Source of the DNA: Thermococcus sp.
GTDB taxonomy: Archaea > Methanobacteriota_B > Thermococci > Thermococcales > Thermococcaceae
Reading direction: 5' to 3'
DNA: 41,542 bases
Assembly: GCF_026991495.1 (NCBI RefSeq)
Contig: NZ_JALXBJ010000071.1
Coordinates: 1-41,542 of the forward strand
Shown here: piece after piece, positions 1 through 4,435 of the stretch
Layout of the letters: each line of letters begins with the position of its first letter
Numbering within the stretch: position 1 is the stretch's first letter
Program-made: the position numbers and the translations under genes
Notes under the pieces: model-generated
The model's input: the letters and a program-made list of their open reading frames with translations, nothing else
The model's database searches: none
What the model was told of the DNA's origin: nothing

Positions 1-69
1 CTTCGAGGCCTTATTAAGTTGCAAAAACTTAAAAGGGTTTCGACTGTTTAATGGTTGTCTGGTGGTTTA

Positions 70-261
70 CTACATCCCCGCCCTAAAGGACGAGGCTTTC
101 AAAAGAAAAAAGTAAATCTCCCTGCTGATGTAGTTCTCAATTTCCCCAGAAACAAGAGCCTTTAGAATCCTCCACGAAGGAGAACGTCTTGGATTTTTCG
201 ACTTCAAGGCACTAACAAGAATCGACGTATCAAGAACCACCCTAATTTTAGCCTTGGCCAT
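70..261 (-). pseudogene. PIN-domain toxin-like protein, C-terminus replaced by an IS605-derived insert
   Basis: The first 45 or so residues look like the start of a PIN ribonuclease domain: a hydrophobic strand followed by the first catalytic Asp in VVLDTSILVSAL (Asp11). A normal PIN domain is about 130 residues and has three more acidic sites, all missing here. The last 17 codons and the TAG stop are read from a small repeat (about 74-116) that is nearly identical to a copy at 861-909, so the gene was cut by insertion. It begins directly after the stop of the 116-residue gene upstream, with no gap, as in toxin-antitoxin pairs. It is probably inactive. That a PIN gene was broken rests on the N-terminal motif and the repeat; toxin function is inferred. 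Confidence 0.6.
74..116 (-). mobile_element. Tiny IS200/IS605-derived insert, copy A (solo right-end hairpin)
   Basis: Read on the minus strand, this stretch runs from a TTTAC motif through a T-rich segment and TTTGAAAGCCTCG into the hairpin CCTTTAGGGCGGGG. It matches copy B (861-909) over about 40 bases and shares its hairpin with the right end of a TnpB-type element at 41444-41542. No transposase is inside it. The size and palindrome fit a palindrome-associated miniature element whose left and right ends are fused. The upper stem has one change (GGACG instead of GGGCG). Confidence 0.6.
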
Positions 262-612
262 TCAAATCACTCCAAGGCGTTTTAGCTTCGCCTCAATCCT
301 CTCGAACTTTCTCAAATCCTCTCTAGCTTTGAGTAGAAGGTCCTCCACACTCCCCTTAAGCTCGCCAGAGCTCTCAGCCTCTTTAACTGCAATCTCAAAT
401 AACCCCTCGGGAGGAACGTCCTCAGTCATTCTCTCAAATTCCTTCAGCTTTTCTTCCCATTCCTCCCTTCTCTTCATCTCATTGAAGAACCACACTATAT
501 CCTCCGGCCTCTCGTGAATCTTTCTCGCGAGCTGAACAATCCACTCACCCAACGCCTCCTGCGTCTCCCTCCTCTGGAAAAGCTTTATCACCCTCTCCAC
601 ATCGGACGCCAT
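262..612 (-). CDS. Small acidic helical protein upstream of a PIN gene, possible antitoxin partner
   Basis: 116 residues, almost entirely predicted alpha-helix, rich in Glu, Lys and Arg, with no membrane segment and no recognised motif. Its TGA is followed immediately by the ATG of the PIN-type gene, so the two are translationally linked. In Thermococcales many PIN toxins follow a small partner gene, so an antitoxin or PIN-binding role is a reasonable inference, but no ribbon-helix-helix or AbrB fold is evident in the sequence. The C-terminal third (heptad-like Leu, Ile and Val positions) could form a coiled coil. Family not recognised. Confidence 0.6.
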   Translation of the reverse strand: MASDVERVIKLFQRRETQEALGEWIVQLARKIHERPEDIVWFFNEMKRREEWEEKLKEFERMTEDVPPEGLFEIAVKEAESSGELKGSVEDLLLKAREDLRKFERIEAKLKRLGVI

Positions 613-633
613 AACTTTCCCTCATCCCACTCT

Positions 634-828
634 CTACGGCAAATTATAAAACCCTAACGCCAGCCACACAACCACCACGAGACCATAGAGATAACCGATC
701 AAAAACTCCACCACATCACCAAGCGTCGCCACAGGATCCTCAGGCTCCCTAACCTCATAGGCCGTGAAAACCACGAGAACCAGCAGGCTCCAACCCAGCA
801 AAAAAGCACTCAAAAACCCAAGGACCAC
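634..828 (-). CDS. Small protein with two membrane segments
   Basis: 64 residues starting at GTG. Two hydrophobic stretches (about residues 2-22 and 41-60) are separated by an acidic loop with the sequence YEVREPEDP. It lies between the ATPase gene and the 116-residue gene on the same strand, 21 bases upstream of the latter. Copy B of the miniature insert sits just upstream of its start, so its expression from the upstream operon may be altered. Small two-span membrane proteins are common among virion or membrane-vesicle components of archaeal elements, but nothing in the sequence gives a function. Confidence 0.55.
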   Translation of the reverse strand: MVLGFLSAFLLGWSLLVLVVFTAYEVREPEDPVATLGDVVEFLIGYLYGLVVVVWLALGFYNLP

Positions 829-858
829 ATGGAAGATGGAATTCCGATCATCAAAAAG

Positions 859-909
<51 letters not shown>

Positions 910-924
910 CCCTCGCCAAGACCA

Positions 925-1626
925 TCACCCAAAATGCCTCGTCCTCCTAATCACCAGCTCCCTCTTAATGATTCTCGTCTTATTCGGCGGAATGAACTCG
1001 ATCAAATCATGCTCTCTCAACCTATTGTTCAACTCCGAAAAGCCGGGAACCATACGGTTCAAGTAAATGATGTCATTCGGCACGTAGTGCTGGAAAATAA
1101 AATGCCGCTGCGCCTGGCGGAAGAGCAACTTCGGGAAATCAGCAATGGACTGCGTTATGGCCACCGTGTATAACTTTCCATCCCTTCCCTCTCTAAACAA
1201 CTGCTCCAGCTCCTTCCCCGGCCTCCTTGAAGAAGGATTATAGCGGTGAGCCTCCTCCACCACGACAATCCTGTCCCTGTCCCGCCTGAAGATCTCGTCC
1301 AGCAGAGGCTTGTAGTACTGGTCGACCAGACCATCCACACCAATCCTGTTGATAGTCCCCCTCGTCGGGACCACCAGCACCTGGTCGAAGTCGAGGAGCT
1401 TACGCCAGTTGTACCGCTTCCCCACGATAACCTTGAGCAACCTAACACCCTTCAACTGCACGAGGCCGATGTGGTTCTTCACCTTAGTATCAAGAACGAT
1501 GAACCGCCTCCCCCTCTCCCACGCCTGCTCAACCAGCCAGCCAGCGAAGTAACTCTTCCCGCTCCCAGTGTTCCCGTAAATGAGGTCAATCAACCAAGAC
1601 GGAATATCAACGTCCAGAATCGCCAA
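925..1626 (-). CDS. FtsK/HerA-superfamily ATPase, candidate DNA-packaging or transfer motor
   Basis: 233 residues. Walker A is GNTGSGKS (18-25), Walker B is IVVVEEAH (120-127) with the tandem Glu typical of the HerA/FtsK group, and a conserved Gln follows in AITQS (about 156-160). The small size, nearly a bare ATPase core, resembles the A32-like packaging ATPases of double-jelly-roll viruses, including Thermococcus proviruses; a HerA-like or conjugation-type motor is the alternative. Start is TTG with a strong GGAGGTGAT site six bases upstream. It is the last gene of a block with two membrane proteins just upstream, which fits a membrane-bound assembly complex. ATP-driven DNA translocation is expected from the family; packaging is inference. 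Confidence 0.85.
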   Translation of the reverse strand: MAILDVDIPSWLIDLIYGNTGSGKSYFAGWLVEQAWERGRRFIVLDTKVKNHIGLVQLKGVRLLKVIVGKRYNWRKLLDFDQVLVVPTRGTINRIGVDGLVDQYYKPLLDEIFRRDRDRIVVVEEAHRYNPSSRRPGKELEQLFREGRDGKLYTVAITQSIADFPKLLFRQAQRHFIFQHYVPNDIIYLNRMVPGFSELNNRLREHDLIEFIPPNKTRIIKRELVIRRTRHFG

Positions 1627-1649
1627 GGTATCACCTCCAGAAAAAGAGA

Positions 1650-2303
1650 TTAAGAGCCAAGGTTCTTCCGAATCTTAGCCAGAAGCTCACTCTCAGGCCT
1701 CTCAGGCTCCTTGGGTTTGGCCTTCTCACGCAAAGCCTCCATCTCAGTCTTCACAGGCCTCTCCTCTTTCTTAGTCTCGCTCGAAAGTTCCTTCGCCGAG
1801 GTCCCCGGCGAAAGTTCCTTCGACCCCTGGCCTTTCCCGCTAGCCTTAACCTTCTTCCCCTTCACCGCGTTCTTATACATCCACGTCAGGAACAACAGGG
1901 ACCCAGCGCCGACCAGGAGGCCAAACTTCCCGCTCACCTGAAGGACCTGACCCTCAACCTTCTCCATGTACCAGAGGCCGGAGTTAAGGCTCGGCCGGCC
2001 AATCTCCCACCAGATGGAAAAGTCCACATCCACCCCGGCCTCCTTCACCTTCCTCTCAAGAGTTTTCACGTAATAGTTAGCTAAAACCGTAAGCTGGTGG
2101 TCCTTCTCCGCAAACTCATCCAGCCTCGCGTTGAACTCTTCTTCACTCATCAGACCAGGACGCTCGGCAACCTCCTCAACCTCGGCCTCCTCGTTGAGTA
2201 ACTCCTCAACCTCCTCAAGGTCATTATCCACATCCTCGACCAGGGAAGTGATGTCCTTCTCGTCCAGGACGACCTCTTGACTGACTTCCTCACTCATCAC
2301 CAA
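1650..2303 (-). CDS. Acidic membrane-anchored protein with KIRKNLG tail
   Basis: 217 residues. The N-terminal 55 residues are very acidic (runs of Glu and Asp), followed by a helical region (about 55-120), one membrane segment (about 128-148, FGLLVGAGSLLFLTWMY) and a charged tail ending in LLAKIRKNLGS. That tail resembles the end of the 236-residue protein two genes upstream (LGKIEKNLGRG). The stretch SKELSPGTSAKELSSE is coded by a 58-bp DNA repeat (1775-1832) also found at 8346-8403. The gene overlaps its upstream neighbour by 14 bases and lies 23 bases upstream of the ATPase. A virion or assembly-complex membrane protein is plausible; family not recognised. Confidence 0.7.
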   Translation of the reverse strand: MVMSEEVSQEVVLDEKDITSLVEDVDNDLEEVEELLNEEAEVEEVAERPGLMSEEEFNARLDEFAEKDHQLTVLANYYVKTLERKVKEAGVDVDFSIWWEIGRPSLNSGLWYMEKVEGQVLQVSGKFGLLVGAGSLLFLTWMYKNAVKGKKVKASGKGQGSKELSPGTSAKELSSETKKEERPVKTEMEALREKAKPKEPERPESELLAKIRKNLGS

Positions 2304-2571
2304 TCACCTTGAAGCTCGCCACCAGCCTCAGCTTCCTCTCCTTCCCAAGCTCGAGGACCAGCGAATTCTTCTCGGCAACATGCTTCACCCTCGCCTTGCC
2401 GAGGAGAGTCATGACGGCATCCTGAAAGTCCCCACTCTCAGGAGGCTCAACGTCCGTCTCGTTCAAGGCCTCCAGCAGGGAATCAACCCACTCGCTGAGC
2501 CTCTTCACCTTCACGGCCATAACCGGGTTAGCCATTGCCATAGCAAGCCTCGCCTTATCAAACACCCTCAA
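2290..2571 (-). CDS. Small hypothetical protein of the membrane/ATPase block
   Basis: 93 residues, no membrane segment. The N-terminal half is helical and slightly basic, and the last 25 residues (NSLVLELGKERKLRLVASFKVIGDE) look like two or three beta strands. Starts overlap by 4 bases with the zinc-ribbon gene upstream and by 14 bases with the acidic membrane protein downstream, so the three are translated together. No family recognised. The tight coupling to two membrane proteins that share a C-terminal motif suggests a soluble part of the same complex. Confidence 0.65.
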   Translation of the reverse strand: MRVFDKARLAMAMANPVMAVKVKRLSEWVDSLLEALNETDVEPPESGDFQDAVMTLLGKARVKHVAEKNSLVLELGKERKLRLVASFKVIGDE

Positions 2572-3278
2572 CCCCTCCCGAGGTTCTTCTCAATCTTCCC
2601 GAGAACAGGACTCCTAACGATCGGCTTTTTCTCCTTCCCCTCAGGCTCCGGCATGTCCTTAACCACACCGAGACGCTTCAACTGCCTGAACATTTCATCG
2701 AACCAGCCAATGTGATAGAGGTAGTAGGCAAACGCCAAGCCGGCCAGGACCGCGTAAGCCTTCCACCCCAGTTTAGGAAGCTTAAGCTTTAACGGCTTCT
2801 TCTGCTTAGGTTCCTGCTTCGGCGCCGGCTTCACCTTTTCACCCTTCACCTTCTCACCCAACTTTTCACCCGATTTCACCCGGGTGATTTTGGGTGAATC
2901 ACCCTTTTTCACCGGGTGATTCTCGGTGATTTTGGGTGAATCACCAGATTTCACCAAATTTCCCCCGTTTTCACCCGGTGATTCACCGTTTTTCACCCCT
3001 TCACCGGGGGAAACTTCACCCGATTTCACCGATTTTCCCCCAGTTTCACCCTCCTTCAACCCCGCAGCCTCTACCTTTTCTCCACTCTCCTGCCTTCTCT
3101 TCCCCAAAATCTTCTCCTGCTCCTCCTCGGGAAGCTTCAGAAACTCCTCATAGGGAACAACTCTCTTGGACTTGCACACGGAACACTGAGGCTTCTTGGC
3201 CTTGCTCCAGAACTTGTTCCCACAACGAAGGCAGACGTAAAGCTTCCTCCCGCTCGCATCCTCCACCAATCTCACCAC
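2568..3278 (-). CDS. Zinc-ribbon membrane protein with Gly/Glu/Lys-rich repeats and KIEKNLG tail
   Basis: 236 residues from a GTG start. Order: a C4 zinc ribbon (Cys16, Cys19, Cys32, Cys35), an acidic helix, a low-complexity linker (about 75-155) of repeated KSGE, PGE and GDSPKIT units, a Lys-rich segment, one membrane segment (about 174-195, WKAYAVLAGLAFAYYLYHIGWF region) and a tail ending LGKIEKNLGRG. The linker coincides with a dense DNA repeat of GGTGAA units, so its composition may be dictated by DNA rather than by protein. First gene of the block that leads to the ATPase; a TATA-like box lies about 60 bases upstream. Function unknown. Confidence 0.7.
   Translation of the reverse strand: MVRLVEDASGRKLYVCLRCGNKFWSKAKKPQCSVCKSKRVVPYEEFLKLPEEEQEKILGKRRQESGEKVEAAGLKEGETGGKSVKSGEVSPGEGVKNGESPGENGGNLVKSGDSPKITENHPVKKGDSPKITRVKSGEKLGEKVKGEKVKPAPKQEPKQKKPLKLKLPKLGWKAYAVLAGLAFAYYLYHIGWFDEMFRQLKRLGVVKDMPEPEGKEKKPIVRSPVLGKIEKNLGRG
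2830..3058. repeat. Cluster of GGTGAA/TTCACC repeats inside the zinc-ribbon gene
   Basis: More than a dozen copies of TTCACC or its complement, many extended to TTTTCACCCG, occur in both orientations within 230 bases. GTTTTCACCCG at 2967-2977 is the exact complement of the unit at 3356-3366, and CGGGGGAAAC at 3005-3014 equals the unit at 3366-3375 in the non-coding region upstream of the gene. Sharing of exact units between coding and non-coding DNA indicates selection or expansion at the DNA level. Confidence 0.75.
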
Positions 3279-3395
3279 CCTTCAACCGGTCTCGCAAGAG
3301 AACTTCCTCAATCACCAATTTTCACCCTTCACCATTTAAGCACTAAAGCAGAAAACGGGTGAAAACGGGGGAAACCGGGTGAACTCACAGCCACC
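3279..3395. promoter_or_regulatory. Promoter region with three tandem 10-bp repeats
   Basis: This gap separates the PIN gene from the zinc-ribbon gene, both on the minus strand. It holds three consecutive 10-bp units at 3356-3385 with consensus CGGGTGAAA, one per helical turn. A TATA-like box on the minus strand (GCTTAAATGG, about 3333-3342) would place initiation near 3315, about 40 bases upstream of the GTG start. Related units recur at 2830-3058 and 9619-9638, so a DNA-binding protein of the element probably contacts all three places. Confidence 0.6.
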
Positions 3396-4019
3396 TCAAA
3401 GCTTCCTGAGGATGTTAAACATGGTCTTTGGCTTCACAATCTCAAGGCCAGAATTCCGAATTAACTCGTAAACGTCCCTTTTCCTGCTCAGGTTCAAAAG
3501 GTCGGAATCCATAGTGACCAGAAACTCAACCCCGTTCTTCATCGCCAGGGAAACTATGTACGCATCCTGGGTCTTCAGGCCACCCCTGCCGAGGAGGTAC
3601 ATCAGGTTGTAATAATCCTCGGGAGCCTCAACCTCGCACGGGAGCTTGGTAAACTTCTGCTCGATTACGCTAACGGCGTTCAAAGCGTCGAGTATCAACC
3701 CCTCAAGCTCCTCCCAGTTCGGGAGATACCGCTGATAATACCTCTGGAAATATATAGGGGATACTCCCTCAAGCCACATGGAATTGTAGACAAAATCCTC
3801 CACCAGAACGTTCATCAACTCGACCAGAATTATATCCGTGTAAAAGACCTCAACACGCTCCAGAACCTCCTCCCTAAGGATGTACTCCATGAACTCATAC
3901 GACTGAGCTCTCTTTCCATACGCTTCCAGTATCTTCCTCTCAAACTCCTGATCGTCCCCGATGGAGGACTTGAGAATAATCCACTGTCCGAGGACGTTGG
4001 TATCAACCAGAATCCTCAT
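3396..4019 (-). CDS. PIN-domain ribonuclease (VapC-like), toxin of a predicted pair
   Basis: 207 residues, longer than a typical VapC because of an insert between the first and second acidic sites. The PIN acidic set is visible: Asp6 in LVDTNVL, Glu67 in ILVELM, Asp152 in KTQDAYIV and Asp171/Asp173 in TMDSDLL. These bind the metal that cleaves RNA in the family. The start ATG overlaps the TGA of a 54-residue gene upstream (ATGA), the usual antitoxin-toxin layout. The pair has its own promoter and would act as an addiction or defence module of the element. RNA cleavage is known of the family; the target is unknown. Confidence 0.8.
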   Translation of the reverse strand: MRILVDTNVLGQWIILKSSIGDDQEFERKILEAYGKRAQSYEFMEYILREEVLERVEVFYTDIILVELMNVLVEDFVYNSMWLEGVSPIYFQRYYQRYLPNWEELEGLILDALNAVSVIEQKFTKLPCEVEAPEDYYNLMYLLGRGGLKTQDAYIVSLAMKNGVEFLVTMDSDLLNLSRKRDVYELIRNSGLEIVKPKTMFNILRKL

Positions 4020-4180
4020 GGAACCACCCGAAGCACCTTCCTCCAGACGTTCACCTTCCTCTTGGAGCTTGACGGCTCAATACGCACGACCTTCCAGGAC
4101 CCGTCGGAGTAGTACTCCACAACCAGCGTCCTGTTGTCAATCGTCTTAACCCTCTCCGTCCTGACCACTTTCTTCTCCAT
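4016..4180 (-). CDS. 54-residue partner of the PIN protein, probable antitoxin
   Basis: Begins MEKKVVRTERVKTIDNRTLV and ends in a basic tail (SSSKRKVNVWRKVLRVVP). The middle (VVEYYSDGSWKVVRIEP) looks like a small beta sheet, not a ribbon-helix-helix protein, so it does not match a common VapB type. ATG is preceded by GGTGAGGGG. Its stop overlaps the PIN start by four bases. Antitoxin role is inferred from order and overlap only. Confidence 0.65.
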   Translation of the reverse strand: MEKKVVRTERVKTIDNRTLVVEYYSDGSWKVVRIEPSSSKRKVNVWRKVLRVVP

Positions 4181-4241
4181 TCCCCTCACCACAAAATGTT
4201 ATGAGCAGGAGAAAATAAAACTTTCCTCAATCACAACCACC
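4181..4241 (-). promoter_or_regulatory. Promoter of the PIN pair
   Basis: A 61-bp gap between the coiled-coil gene and the PIN pair, AT-rich in its middle. On the minus strand a TATA-like AGTTTTATTTTC (about 4213-4224) lies roughly 35-45 bases upstream of the ATG at 4180, suggesting that the pair is transcribed on its own as well as by read-through from the MCM operon. Confidence 0.45.
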
Positions 4242-4430
4242 TCACGAGCGTCTTCTCTTCACCTGGCTAAGCACATCCTCCCCAATAACCCATGCAATCG
4301 CGGACTCCACCTTCTCGATGGCCTCATCCAACAACTCCACAGACCTCTTAAACCCCTCCCTCTCAGCTTCCTGCCTAACCTCCTCCAGCTCACGCTTGGC
4401 TTTCTCCAACCGCTTCTCCAAAGGCTCCAT
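4242..4430 (-). CDS. Short coiled-coil protein next to MCM
   Basis: 62 residues from ATG at 4430, chosen over the longer GTG start because GGAGGTGAG lies at the right distance. The first 45 residues form a long charged helix with heptad spacing (MEPLEKRLEKAKRELEEVRQ and on), and the tail QVKRRRS is basic. It starts within a few bases of the MCM stop, so it is co-transcribed with MCM. A small accessory or regulatory subunit for the helicase is possible, but there is no family match. Confidence 0.65.
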   Translation of the reverse strand: MEPLEKRLEKAKRELEEVRQEAEREGFKRSVELLDEAIEKVESAIAWVIGEDVLSQVKRRRS

Positions 4431-4435
4431 CACAC

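Noticed and set aside
1..69. Left boundary of the integrated element or integrase C-terminal part
   Set aside because: No tRNA-derived direct repeat and no tyrosine-recombinase motif is present; the element probably extends beyond the window.
2830..3058. CRISPR array
   Set aside because: Repeats are short, in both orientations and without constant-length unique spacers; they lie in a coding frame.
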